Shown: piece by piece, positions 24,638-34,029 of the stretch
Layout: each line of letters opens with the position of its first letter
Position numbering within the stretch: position 1 is the first letter of the stretch
Source of the DNA: Rheinheimera sediminis
GTDB lineage: Bacteria; Pseudomonadota; Gammaproteobacteria; Enterobacterales; Alteromonadaceae
Length of the DNA stretch: 64,000 bases
Assembly (NCBI RefSeq): GCF_004005375.1
Contig: NZ_RZUF01000021.1
Coordinates: 1 to 64,000, forward strand
Direction: 5' to 3'
Notes under the pieces: model-generated
Database searches by the model: none
What the model saw: only the letters and a program-made list of their open reading frames with translations
What the model was told of the DNA's origin: nothing
Translations under genes and position numbers: made by a program

Positions 24638-26230
24638 ATGACAACAACGACTTTACCCGCACAGCGACAGCTGTTTGGCCATCCTGTTGGCCTTTATGTC
24701 TGCTTTTTCACAGAAATGTGGGAACGTTTTGCTTTTTACGGTTTAAAAGCCCTGCTGTTTTTATACCTGACCAAACACCATTTATTTTCTGACAACGACG
24801 GTTATATCCTGCTCGGTACTTACGCTGGTTTAGCTTATGCCTTGCCTGTGGTCGGTGGTTTGCTGGCCGATAAATACCTTGGGATGCGCAAAGCTGTCAC
24901 CTTTGGTGGGGTTTTAATGGCTGTTGGTATGCTGGGTATGGCTTATCGGGGTCATGCTGCTACGCCTGACATGGGCTTTGACAATGTCGCGGTGCAAATT
25001 ATGTATTTATCGCTGGCTTTGGTGGCTGTGGGTGTTGGTTTTTTAAAACCTAATATCTCCACCATAGTAGGGCGCTTGTATGAAGATAATGATCCGCGCC
25101 GCGACTCAGCTTTTACCGTGTTTTATATGGGCATCAATATGGGCGCCTTTATCTCCAGCTTGTTTGTTGGCTGGGTTGGTATTGAATATGGCTGGGAATA
25201 TGGTTTCGGCTCGGCCGGTATTGGCCTGATTTTAGGTTTACTGGTGTTTGTCACCCAAACTAAACATTTACAAGGCCAGGCCGAACCAGGCCGCCCAGAG
25301 CTTCTGGAAGAAAAACGTTTTGGCATTCGCCGTGAAACGCTGATTTATCTTGGCGCTTTAATTGGTGTTGTGGTGGTGCAGCAAATTCTGCAAACCCGTT
25401 TTGACTTTGGCGCTTTGGCTACCCTGTTAGGTTTGGCTGAAGGCACCGAAATTACTGCCACTGAAGTAGTGGCTATTCTGATGACCATCGCCTTACTGAT
25501 CTGGTGGTTTAAGTTTATTTTTGTGCAGTGCAGCAAAGTTGAACGCGCCAATATGATAGTGCTGATGGTGCTGATTGGTATTTCCGCTGTGTTCTGGGGC
25601 TTGTACGAACAAACCTATGGCACCTGGCTGGCGTTTTCCGACCGCGTAATGAACAGCTACACCTTCAACCTGTTGGTCAGCGACTTTACGCCTAACGCTT
25701 CGCAGCTAACTTCTGTCGGCGCCTTGTTTATTTTTGCTTTGGCTATTCCTTTTGCCTGGCTCTGGCCTGTGCTGGATAAAAAAGGCTGGAACCCATCTGC
25801 CCCTGCCAAATTTGGTTTTGGTTTGTTATTTGCGGGTTTAGCGCACTTTGTATTGCAATACGCCGCACTTAACCCTGAAGCCAATGGTTTAGCCGGTTTT
25901 TGGTGGTTTATTCTGGCCTATCTGGTGCTGGAAATAGGCGAGATGGTGTTATCTCCTATAGGTTTATCTGCTGTCACTACCTTGTCGGTCAGCCGTGTGG
26001 TTAGCCTGATGATGGGTGTCTGGTTTTTAGCTTCGGCCTTTGGTGAAATGTTAGCAGGCCGTTTTGGTACCTTGGCTTCTATGCCTGCTGGTACAGACAC
26101 AGGCACTGCCTTGGCTATTTACGCTGATGTATTCGCTATTCTGGGCTGGGTAGGGGTGGGTTGTGCCATCTTTATGTTTGCATTAACGCCGCTGTTGAAT
26201 AAGCAAATACGCCAGGCGCAAAACGACTAA
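24638..26230 (+). CDS. POT/PTR-family proton-dependent oligopeptide transporter
   Basis: 530 residues. The POT signature is seen at FFTEMWERFAFYGLKALL (ExxERFxYYG motif) and again at FKPNIST-like FLKPNISTIVGRLY and FYMGINMGAFIS. Fourteen helices are expected. It imports di- and tripeptides with protons across the inner membrane. The start at 24638 is chosen because the POT motif begins soon after; 28 more codons are open upstream. With the S46 dipeptidyl-peptidase at 30400, a route from protein to dipeptide to uptake is plausible. A double palindrome upstream suggests repression. Confidence 0.92.
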   Translation: MTTTTLPAQRQLFGHPVGLYVCFFTEMWERFAFYGLKALLFLYLTKHHLFSDNDGYILLGTYAGLAYALPVVGGLLADKYLGMRKAVTFGGVLMAVGMLGMAYRGHAATPDMGFDNVAVQIMYLSLALVAVGVGFLKPNISTIVGRLYEDNDPRRDSAFTVFYMGINMGAFISSLFVGWVGIEYGWEYGFGSAGIGLILGLLVFVTQTKHLQGQAEPGRPELLEEKRFGIRRETLIYLGALIGVVVVQQILQTRFDFGALATLLGLAEGTEITATEVVAILMTIALLIWWFKFIFVQCSKVERANMIVLMVLIGISAVFWGLYEQTYGTWLAFSDRVMNSYTFNLLVSDFTPNASQLTSVGALFIFALAIPFAWLWPVLDKKGWNPSAPAKFGFGLLFAGLAHFVLQYAALNPEANGLAGFWWFILAYLVLEIGEMVLSPIGLSAVTTLSVSRVVSLMMGVWFLASAFGEMLAGRFGTLASMPAGTDTGTALAIYADVFAILGWVGVGCAIFMFALTPLLNKQIRQAQND

Positions 26231-26243
26231 CCAGTGACAGCAA

Positions 26244-26271
26244 CCAAGGCCGGCGATCACTCCGGCCTTGG
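26244..26271. terminator. Stem-loop between convergent permease and glycosidase genes
   Basis: CCAAGGCCGG-CGATCACT-CCGGCCTTGG is a perfect 10-bp GC-rich stem. Neither side has a T-run, so it is a likely transcript end or RNA stabiliser rather than a classical terminator. Confidence 0.55.
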
Positions 26272-26296
26272 TGTTCTAGCCTCTATTCACTGCTAA

Positions 26297-29050
26297 TCAA
26301 TGGCTGCGAATCAAGGTTTGACTGCCAGTTAAACCTTTGGATTGAACTCTGAGTTTGATCACTCCGCTTTGGCCTGGTTTGGCTTTGACAATCACCAAAG
26401 CCAGGCCATTAAAAGCCGGGCGCTGGTGGGAAGCAAAAGACACTAAACTGGCAGCATCGCCATTGTCGGTGGCCACAATTTCACCAGGGCCTTCAATACT
26501 AAAACTCAGTTGCTGTTTGGCTGTGGGCACTGTGAAACCTTGTTGGTCCACTACTTTGACGGTAACAAAAGACAAATCCAGACCATCGGCTTTTATCTTT
26601 GCGCGATCCGGCGTTAAGGTTAATGCCGTTGCTTGTGCTGTGGTGGCAACTGACGCTTGCGCCCAGGCTTTGCCATTTTTATAGGCCTGCACTTTTAACT
26701 CGCCAGGCTGGTAGCGCACCTGATCCCAGCGTAAACGCGCGTCCAGCGGCTGCTTTTTCTTCCGGCCCAAAGAGACGCCATTGAGAAATAGCTCGGCCTC
26801 GTCGCCCGATGTAAACACATGCACAGGCGTCACTAAGCCCAGTCGTTCCGGCCAGTTCCAGTGCGGCAGAATATGCGCCATCGGCAAGTCAGGCCGCCAC
26901 CAGGCCTGATACAAATAAAACCGATCTTTCTTAAAGCCCGCTAAATCAATCACACCAAAGTAAGAGCTGCGCGCCTGATAATAAGGCGTAGGTTCGCCTA
27001 AATAATCCCAGCCGCTCCAGATAAAACCGCCAGCCACATAAGGATGTTGTTGTAACGAAGCCAGCACCTTGTCGGCCGAAGAACCAAAAGGCGCGGTGTA
27101 AAGCTCATAAGAACTTACTTGCAACGTCGCCGGATCACCGCCTGCACCATCAGCTACAGGTGCACTATTACCTTGCGACACAGGAAATAAATACTCACCA
27201 CGGGAGCTAACGGCAGCCGCATTTTCGCTACTGACAATCAGTTTATCCGGAAATGCCTTGTGAAAAGCAGGATAGAGCGGCGCTGTGCGAATGCCTTGTA
27301 AATGCGCATATTCAGGGGCGTTACGAATGCCTTCGCCCTGATAATTCAGGCTGATGCTATCCATCACTGCAGCAAAAGGCATATCAGGTTTGGCATAGTT
27401 CATCGACGCCGCAGTAGGGCGGGTGGGGTCTTCCTGTTTGGCGATATCATGCAGACGTTTGGCGACTGCGGCTCCTGCCTCTGCCGTGTATTGTTCACCG
27501 ACTTCATTGCCGACACTCCACATAATCACAGATGGGTGGTTGCGATCGCGGCGGATAAAAGCACGTAAATCGGCTTCGGACCAGTCGTCAAAAATCAAAT
27601 GAAAATCCAGCGGTGTTTTTTTACGTTGCCAGTTATCAAAAATTTCGTTGATCACCACAAAGCCCATTTTATCTGTCAGTTCCAGCAGCTCTGACGCTGG
27701 CGGGTTATGTGCCAGCCGAATGGCGTTAGCCCCCAGCTCTTGCAGCATCTCTAACTGACGTTGTGCTGCTCTTAGATTAAAAGCTGCACCTAAAGCACCT
27801 AAATCGTGATGCTGATTGACCCCTTGCAAATACACAGGCTCACCATTGACCAATAGCCCTTTTTTCGCGTCAAACACCAGACTGCGGATACCAAAAGGAG
27901 TGTTGTACTGATCGATCACCTTGCCATGCTGCACCAACTGCGTGACGGCCAGATAACGATGCGGTTGCTGCTTGGGTAAGGGGCCCCAAAGCCGGGGGTT
28001 TTGCAGCAGCACTGAGCCTGATACTGTGGTTTTTTTACCTGCTTCAAGCTGGAATTGCTGTGGCTGCAAGCGGACGACCGCTGTAGCGGACGGCTTATCC
28101 TCGGCGTCCAGAGTATAAAGAGCTGTGACAAGGCTCAGTTCAGCATGCTGCTGGCTGTCATTGTTTATCTCAACACTCAGGTTGACTGTGGCTTGTTGTG
28201 TTGAGACGTCAGAGGTGGTGACGCTGGTGCCCCAGTGCGCAATATGCACTGGATCTGTTTTGGTTAGCCAGACGTTGCGGTATAAACCACCACCCGGATA
28301 CCAGCGTGATGAAGCCGGAGGGTTGTCGATACGAATAGCCAGCTGATTCGCAGCGCCCACTTTGACATAAGGCGTTAAATCCAGCCGCCACGAGGCATAA
28401 CCATAAGGCCAGCCGCCGACCAAATGACCATTCAGCCAGACCATGGCATAAGACATAGCGCCGTCGACATCCAGAAAAATCGACTTCGCGCTATCTGCTT
28501 TATCTAATTGAAATTTATGACGATACCAGCCAACGCCAGGGCTTGGTAACCGGCCCATGCCGCCACCAACAGCCGCGTTTTCGCCCTGATAAAAGGGCCC
28601 GGCTATGGCCCAGTCGTGCGGAATAGTTACTTTTTGCCAATGGCTGTCATCAAAATCAGCCTGAACAAAAGCAAAGTCAGCACCCGGCGCTTTAGCCGCC
28701 GGGCGTTGATGATGTTGACTTGGGTTGGCAATAAAGGCATTGGCCGTGGGCAGGATCCAGGGTTTTAACACCTGCCGGTCTGCTTTCACTGCAACTGCTG
28801 CTGTAGGCTCTGCATCTGCGGCTTTACCATCTTCGTCTGAAATCAGTTCAGGGCGCAGATCATAAATCAATGCATCCGGAGTACTGCCATCCGGGTATTT
28901 ATAAAAACGCCAGCCCTGGTCCAGCAGAATTTTTTCTCTGTAACTAGTTGCTGAACTCTGTGCAAGGCTGTGCTGTTTAGGCTCAGCACAAACAGCAGGC
29001 AGCGCTAATAACAATAAAAAGACTTTGAGCAGTAAAGGTATATTAGACAT
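26297..29050 (-). CDS. Secreted GH2-family beta-galactosidase-like glycoside hydrolase
   Basis: 917 residues from the ATG at 29050, with a signal peptide (SNIPLLLKVFLLLLALPAVCA). Order of domains: N-terminal sugar-binding jelly roll (WQKVTIPHDWAIAGPF), Ig-like domain, GH2 TIM barrel, then a DUF4982-like and an Ig-like domain at the C-terminus. The acid/base Glu is in MWSVGNEVGEQY and the nucleophile is the Glu in IVSSENAAAVSSRGEY, so it should be active. Members hydrolyse beta-galactosides or beta-glucuronides in the periplasm or outside. The upstream 23-codon extension is not used. Exact substrate unknown. Confidence 0.92.
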   Translation of the reverse strand: MSNIPLLLKVFLLLLALPAVCAEPKQHSLAQSSATSYREKILLDQGWRFYKYPDGSTPDALIYDLRPELISDEDGKAADAEPTAAVAVKADRQVLKPWILPTANAFIANPSQHHQRPAAKAPGADFAFVQADFDDSHWQKVTIPHDWAIAGPFYQGENAAVGGGMGRLPSPGVGWYRHKFQLDKADSAKSIFLDVDGAMSYAMVWLNGHLVGGWPYGYASWRLDLTPYVKVGAANQLAIRIDNPPASSRWYPGGGLYRNVWLTKTDPVHIAHWGTSVTTSDVSTQQATVNLSVEINNDSQQHAELSLVTALYTLDAEDKPSATAVVRLQPQQFQLEAGKKTTVSGSVLLQNPRLWGPLPKQQPHRYLAVTQLVQHGKVIDQYNTPFGIRSLVFDAKKGLLVNGEPVYLQGVNQHHDLGALGAAFNLRAAQRQLEMLQELGANAIRLAHNPPASELLELTDKMGFVVINEIFDNWQRKKTPLDFHLIFDDWSEADLRAFIRRDRNHPSVIMWSVGNEVGEQYTAEAGAAVAKRLHDIAKQEDPTRPTAASMNYAKPDMPFAAVMDSISLNYQGEGIRNAPEYAHLQGIRTAPLYPAFHKAFPDKLIVSSENAAAVSSRGEYLFPVSQGNSAPVADGAGGDPATLQVSSYELYTAPFGSSADKVLASLQQHPYVAGGFIWSGWDYLGEPTPYYQARSSYFGVIDLAGFKKDRFYLYQAWWRPDLPMAHILPHWNWPERLGLVTPVHVFTSGDEAELFLNGVSLGRKKKQPLDARLRWDQVRYQPGELKVQAYKNGKAWAQASVATTAQATALTLTPDRAKIKADGLDLSFVTVKVVDQQGFTVPTAKQQLSFSIEGPGEIVATDNGDAASLVSFASHQRPAFNGLALVIVKAKPGQSGVIKLRVQSKGLTGSQTLIRSH

Positions 29051-29180
29051 GGCACAGGATCCTTTGCCAGACGTCCAGAGCTTTGCAGCGCGACAGATGG
29101 ACTGGTTAACTATGCGCAAACCTTAACCAAGCCCATGCCTGAGTACCAGCGGTAACAGCTTAAGATTTTTGCCTTTACTG

Positions 29181-30215
29181 TTACTTTTCCTGATGTTGTA
29201 CCGGTAAAGCCCGGCCTGTTACACCAGCCGGAAAAGCCGGCGAATCACAAACCCGCACTTTGTAGTTATAACCCACAGCCTGAGTGGCATCCGGCGTGAC
29301 CACAAGCACTTCGTAGTCGTTAATATGCACCAGATGCTCAGGCGGTGTGAGTTTACAGCTGGACGCGCCAAGGCTTTCAATATGGTAATTAAAAGAGGCC
29401 ACCAGTTTATTCAGCCACAGCATAGTGGGTAGTTTAAAACCACTGTTACTCATTAAATAACCATCATCGAGAAAAACCTGAAACTCAGGGACTTTGCTGT
29501 GAGGGCCTTTTGGCTGTTGTAGTTGTGTTTCACGTTTTTTTATTTCTTCCAGTTGTTTTTGCAAAGATTCTGGAATGTTTTGCTGTTGCTGTTCGGTATT
29601 ACCCCAGTCCAAAAACTCTTCAGGATGACCGCTAAAGTAGCTAAATAAAGTCAAAACTAAAATCACAGTAACGACAGGCAGGTAAACAATACGGGCCATT
29701 AAAGTCCAGACCGGAAATACTTCGTCATCCAGCAGATGTTTGGATAGCACACCCAAAGGCCGCAGCATCAACAGCAACATCACTTTGATTAAATGCAGCA
29801 TGGAGTAAAACTGCAAGGTCAGCATACTGCCAATTAAGGTCCAGGCTGGAGCGAGCAATAAAGCTGCTAAGTTGACGCTATAAGGCACCACATTGGGCCT
29901 TACGCCTATCACGCCGTTGACAATGGATTCGGCATAAGCAAAAGAGAAATTCAGCACTATGGCGTAAAAAATCAGAATACAGGCTTTGCCCAGCAAGCTA
30001 TGCCACCAAATCGAAAAACGTTGCCACATCTCTTTGGCTGTGGCCAACAGCAGCAGTACAGCGGCAATTTTAGCCAGTACTGAGTTGTCTGCTCCCAGCA
30101 GCAAAAACAAAAGAAAAAACACAGTGGCCAGTAAATAACAGCACTGCGCAAAATGCAGCTGCGCCAGTCGTGGGAAACGTTCGTTCCATGCTTGCATAAG
30201 TAGTTGATCCATCAT
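29181..30215 (-). CDS. Multi-pass membrane protein of unknown function
   Basis: 344 residues. About six hydrophobic helices fill residues 18-200; then a charged coiled-coil stretch (QKQLEEIKKRETQLQQ) and a C-terminal soluble domain of about 120 residues (VPEFQVFLDDGYLMSNSG to the end) containing two Cys that may pair (ASSCKLT and VRVCDSP). No family recognised. It is 130 bp upstream of the GH2 gene on the same strand, but no link between them can be read from sequence. Confidence 0.65.
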   Translation of the reverse strand: MMDQLLMQAWNERFPRLAQLHFAQCCYLLATVFFLLFLLLGADNSVLAKIAAVLLLLATAKEMWQRFSIWWHSLLGKACILIFYAIVLNFSFAYAESIVNGVIGVRPNVVPYSVNLAALLLAPAWTLIGSMLTLQFYSMLHLIKVMLLLMLRPLGVLSKHLLDDEVFPVWTLMARIVYLPVVTVILVLTLFSYFSGHPEEFLDWGNTEQQQQNIPESLQKQLEEIKKRETQLQQPKGPHSKVPEFQVFLDDGYLMSNSGFKLPTMLWLNKLVASFNYHIESLGASSCKLTPPEHLVHINDYEVLVVTPDATQAVGYNYKVRVCDSPAFPAGVTGRALPVQHQEK

Positions 30216-30399
30216 GTTGTTTTTATGTCGCTATTGTTAGCATGATGCCGCTTTTTGCTCAATCCGTCGGATAAAACAATCTTGCCTGCTGTTGGCGTTA
30301 AATTCTGCGCATTGAACTAATCGAGGTTGCACCGGAGCGCTTAACATGGATAATTTGCACCGAACTTTTGCATTATAAAAACGACAACCAAGGGATCCT

Positions 30400-32631
30400 A
30401 TGAAATCTGTCTACCTGCTCAGCGCATTGGCGCTTGCTATAAGTTTTGCCAATCAGGCCGATGAAGGCCAATGGCAACCGCATCAACTGGCTGAACTGCA
30501 ACATGAATTAACCGCCAAAGGCATTGATATTCCGGGTAAACAACTGGCCGATTTAAGCCAGTACCCTATGAACGCTATTGTCAGCCTTGGCTATTGCTCC
30601 GCATCTTTTGTATCGCCAAAAGGCCTGGTGGTGACTAACCATCACTGTGCGTACAACGCGATACAGAATAATTCGACTAAAGACAATAACCTGATTGATA
30701 AAGGTTTTTTAGCTAAAACTATGGCTGAAGAGTTGCCAGCTGGGCCGCAGGAACGCTTGTATATCACCGAAGCTGTGACAGACGTAACAGCACAAATTAC
30801 CGGTTCTTTGGCGGCGGGTTTATCAGGCAAGGCGCGTTATGAAGCCATAGAAGCTAACCGCAAGATGCTGATCAAAGACTGTGAAAGTGATGCAAACTAC
30901 CGCTGCTCTGTGGTCAGTTTTCACCATGGTATGGAATATTTCCAAATTAAACAGCTGATGCTGCAGGACGTGCGTTTGGTCTATGCACCGTCAGAATCAG
31001 TAGGCAACTATGGCGGCGATATAGATAACTTCGAATACCCACGCCATACCGGCGATTACACTTTTATCCGTGGTTATGTTGGCAAAGACGGCAAACCAGC
31101 GCCTTATTCAGTAGATAACGTGCCTTACAGCAGCAAAAACTTCTTAAAAGTAAATGCCAGTGGTGTACGCCAGGGCGATGGCATTTTATTGGCAGGTTAC
31201 CCGGGCCAGACTAGCCGCTACCGTTTAGCCGATGAAATTGCTTTTGCTGCTGATTGGCAATACCCGGCCCAGGTAAAAACTTATCAGCAAATGATCAACA
31301 CCATAGACAGCTTAGGCGCGGCTGATGGCGATTTAAAAGTGAAATATGCCTCTACCGTCAAAGGCCACAATAACCGCATGAAGAAACTTCAGGGCTTATT
31401 GGACGGTTTTAAAGTAACTGACATTCAGGCTATCAAAGAAATGCAGGAAAAAGCGCTGTTGGATTGGATTAAAGCCGATGCCGCGCGCGCTCCGTACCAA
31501 CAAAGCATTGATGCATTAAAGCAGGTGATAGACGCCGAACAGGCTTTTACCCAGCAAACCTATTACTTTGAAGCGGCCAAACGTAGCGATTTACTACAAG
31601 CGGCAATGCTGCTGTATCGTTTAGCGCAGGAAAACCAAAAGCCTGATGCAGAGCGGGAAATGGGCTTTCAGCAACGTGACTTAAAAATGATTGAAGGCCG
31701 TTTAGCCCGGATGGAAAAAAGCTTCCACCCAACTATGGATATCGCCATTTGGTCAGAACAGTTAGCCGAGTATTTAGCTCAGCCTGATGCGGTGCGTGTA
31801 GCCGAATTAGACGCAGCTTTAGGTTTAACTGCGGGCATGACACAAGCACAGGTTGCAGAAAAACTACAAACCTTGTACCCACAAAGCAGCTTAACCAGCA
31901 CCGACGGCCGTAAAGCCTGGTTGGGTAAAACACCAGCTGATTTTGCCCAAAGTGCAGATCCATTTATTCGTATTGCAGTGGCTATTTCTGACAAAAACCT
32001 GAGTTTAGAAGCTCAGGATAAAGAACTGAAAGGCCAGTTGTCGCAAGTACGCCCAGCTTATATGCAAGCCATTATTGCCTACAACAAAGCACAGGGAAAA
32101 CCAGTCTACCCGGATGCGAACAGCACCTTGCGTATCACCTATGGTTCTGTAGACGGTTATCCGGCCAAAGACGGCGTGTATAAAACGCCTTTTACTTCAG
32201 TGAAGGGCTTAATCGCCAAACGCCAGGCTGATTACCCGTTTAACGCGCCACAAAAGCTGGTGGATGCCTATCAGGCCGGTAAAACTGCAGGTTATTTTTA
32301 TGCCGATTTAGCAGCACAAAGCAAAGAGCCATGGTTCTGCGGCATTTTTAACTGCCCAAAAAACGAAGTGAAAGCCTTTAACTCAGTGCCGGTGAACTTC
32401 TTATCCAGCGCCGACACCACAGGCGGCAACTCAGGTTCTGCGGTAATGAACGGCAAAGGCGAACTGGTCGGCTTAAATTTCGACTCGACTTATGAATCCA
32501 TCACCAAAGACTGGTACTTCAACCCGGAAATCACCCGCGCTATTCATGTGGATATTCGCTACGTGCTGTGGATGATGCAATACGTTGATAACGCTGATAA
32601 TTTATTGGCTGAGATGGAAATAGTAAGGTAA
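30400..32631 (+). CDS. S46-family dipeptidyl-peptidase (DPP7/DPP11 type)
   Basis: 743 residues with a signal peptide (residues 1-20). The chymotrypsin-like catalytic set is split by a helical insertion, as in DPP7/DPP11: His in VVTNHHCAYNAIQ, Asp in the GGDIDNFEYPRHTGD block, and Ser in TTGGNSGSAV near residue 670. It removes dipeptides from peptide N-termini in the periplasm. The residue that sets P1 preference (Gly in DPP7, Arg in DPP11, just after LVGLNFD) appears to be Ser here, so the preference is uncertain. Strong AAGGGATCCT ribosome site. Confidence 0.92.
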   Translation: MKSVYLLSALALAISFANQADEGQWQPHQLAELQHELTAKGIDIPGKQLADLSQYPMNAIVSLGYCSASFVSPKGLVVTNHHCAYNAIQNNSTKDNNLIDKGFLAKTMAEELPAGPQERLYITEAVTDVTAQITGSLAAGLSGKARYEAIEANRKMLIKDCESDANYRCSVVSFHHGMEYFQIKQLMLQDVRLVYAPSESVGNYGGDIDNFEYPRHTGDYTFIRGYVGKDGKPAPYSVDNVPYSSKNFLKVNASGVRQGDGILLAGYPGQTSRYRLADEIAFAADWQYPAQVKTYQQMINTIDSLGAADGDLKVKYASTVKGHNNRMKKLQGLLDGFKVTDIQAIKEMQEKALLDWIKADAARAPYQQSIDALKQVIDAEQAFTQQTYYFEAAKRSDLLQAAMLLYRLAQENQKPDAEREMGFQQRDLKMIEGRLARMEKSFHPTMDIAIWSEQLAEYLAQPDAVRVAELDAALGLTAGMTQAQVAEKLQTLYPQSSLTSTDGRKAWLGKTPADFAQSADPFIRIAVAISDKNLSLEAQDKELKGQLSQVRPAYMQAIIAYNKAQGKPVYPDANSTLRITYGSVDGYPAKDGVYKTPFTSVKGLIAKRQADYPFNAPQKLVDAYQAGKTAGYFYADLAAQSKEPWFCGIFNCPKNEVKAFNSVPVNFLSSADTTGGNSGSAVMNGKGELVGLNFDSTYESITKDWYFNPEITRAIHVDIRYVLWMMQYVDNADNLLAEMEIVR

Positions 32632-32635
32632 TCGG

Positions 32636-32700
32636 TAGGGGCGGGTCTTGCCCGCCCGTCTATGGATACCGCGGTGCCCGTTGACGGGGCGGGACAAGCC
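32636..32700 (+). repeat. REP-like GC-rich repeat downstream of the peptidase
   Basis: A GGGCGGG-TCTTG-CCCGCCC hairpin at 32639-32657 is followed about 30 bp later by a second GGGGCGGGACAAGCC half. The composition is far more GC-rich than its surroundings, as for intergenic REP-type elements. It may end the peptidase transcript. Confidence 0.5.
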
Positions 32701-32751
32701 ACAGACCTGCAACCCTCCCATTTATCCTTCAGTCAGAAACCCACTATACCT

Positions 32752-33795
32752 TTACCCGTTCAATAATAAAGACAACGGACTTTTCACCGCATTACCACCA
32801 CGGTTTAAAACATGGGTATAAATTTGCGTGGTTTTCACATCGCTATGGCCGAGTTGTTCTTGGACTGTTCGGATATCAATACCAGCTTCTAGTAAGTGAG
32901 TAGCACAAATTCATCGGGAATGAATTTGAACAGCCGCAGGCTGGCCCGCAGGGGAAACTACATGGATGTAGTTTCTAAATGAATGGCGCAGCGTGTGACA
33001 GGTCACATTTTTTGAGATTTTTGCCAGTTTAGCTGCCGTTTTAATAGCCCGTCTAACCGTAGTTTCATCTAAATGATGCCGACGTATTAACTTTGATTCC
33101 GGATCAAGGCTAAGCAGGCCTGACGGGAATAAATAATGCCAGCCAATCTCTTTTGGCGCTGCTGGATATTTTCGGGCCAACGCAAAAGGCAACCAGACTC
33201 CTGCATAAGAGGGGTTGTGCAGATCCGTCTGAAAATGCTGTTTTACATGTTCTATTTGTAACTTTAAAGCAGGAATAAGCTCTGGTGCCAAAGTCACACG
33301 GCGGTTTTTATTACCTTTGCCTTGCCACACCATGACAGATAAATAATCAAAATCAATATCCTGCACCCGCAGCCTAACTGCTTCCATCAAACGCAAGCCA
33401 CTGCCATACATGAGCTGAGCCAATAACTTGTATTTAGGCTCAATGACTGTCAGCAACTGCTGAACTTCAACACGAGTAAGTACCACCGGCAGTTTCTGCG
33501 CTACCCGAGCCTTATTAAAATTAAGGTTCAGTGACAGTGGCCGCAAAATAATATGTCTGTATAAAAAGCTCAGTGCATTCAAAGCAGTAGCCTGAGTTTT
33601 AATAGCCACAGTACGCTGATTGGAAAGGTAAGATAAAAAACTCTCCACATCTGCATCCGAAAGCTGGTTCGGGTGTTGCTTGTGATGAAACAAAATGTAA
33701 AACCGGATCCAATACAAATAGGTTTCGACGGTACGCTTGGCATAACGCCGCGACACCATAAACTCCCTGACGTAATCCAAAAAAGGCGAGGCCAT
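32752..33795 (-). pseudogene. intI: Integron integrase IntI, interrupted by a 72-bp insertion
   Basis: A tyrosine recombinase of the integron type: SAM-like N-terminal domain, box-1 arginine in MYGSGLRLMEAVRLR, and the IntI-specific extra segment (ALARKYPAAPKEIGWHYLFPS region). The reading frame is normal to CHTLRHSF, then enters a 72-bp insertion whose 22nd codon is TGA (32911-32913). After the insertion the same frame resumes with [20 protein letters not shown] and YTHVLNRGG, ending at TAA 32752. Without the insertion the protein would have 323 residues, normal for IntI. The translated part lacks the second histidine and catalytic tyrosine, so it should be inactive. ATG at 33795 with CAGGAG upstream. 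Confidence 0.93.
32905..32976 (-). repeat. 72-bp palindromic insertion inside intI
   Basis: The segment splits the conserved HSF/ATH junction. On the minus strand it contains a perfect hairpin GAAACTACAT-CC-ATGTAGTTTC at one end and AAATTCAT-TCCCG-ATGAATTT at the other, with a GC-rich middle holding CCTGCGG twice. The two-hairpin build is like a REP doublet or a tiny non-autonomous element. Length is a multiple of three, and it carries an in-frame TGA. No clear target-site duplication and no second copy were found in this window. Confidence 0.8.
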
Positions 33796-33812
33796 TTTCC
33801 ACTCCTGAATAA

Positions 33813-33828
33813 CTGTTTAAATAAACAG
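33813..33828 (-). promoter_or_regulatory. LexA (SOS) box of the integron integrase
   Basis: CTGTTTAAATAAACAG fits CTGT-N8-ACAG and sits in an 18-bp near-perfect palindrome 17 bp upstream of the intI ATG. LexA control of intI is established in Vibrio cholerae and class 1 integrons. Here it remains although the gene is broken. Confidence 0.85.
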
Positions 33829-34029
33829 TGGTTCGGTTTGAGTAAAAAATCCACCAACTAGCGTACAGGCTGTATAGATTTTGTCGGGTATAAATTTACT
33901 GATTTCAGAAAAAGTTGTTGAAATAGAGGTACATCAGCGTTAATTTGGTATGAGTAAAAATCATGAAAGAAGGCGGAAAAATGTTCGACTTGCGGGCAGA
34001 AACCCTTCTATTAAATTGTTAGGCACTAA

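Noticed and set aside
32911-33795. Reading the shortened integrase ORF as a complete 294-residue protein
   Set aside because: The last 21 residues come from the palindromic insertion, and the conserved C-terminal IntI text follows in the same frame after the stop.
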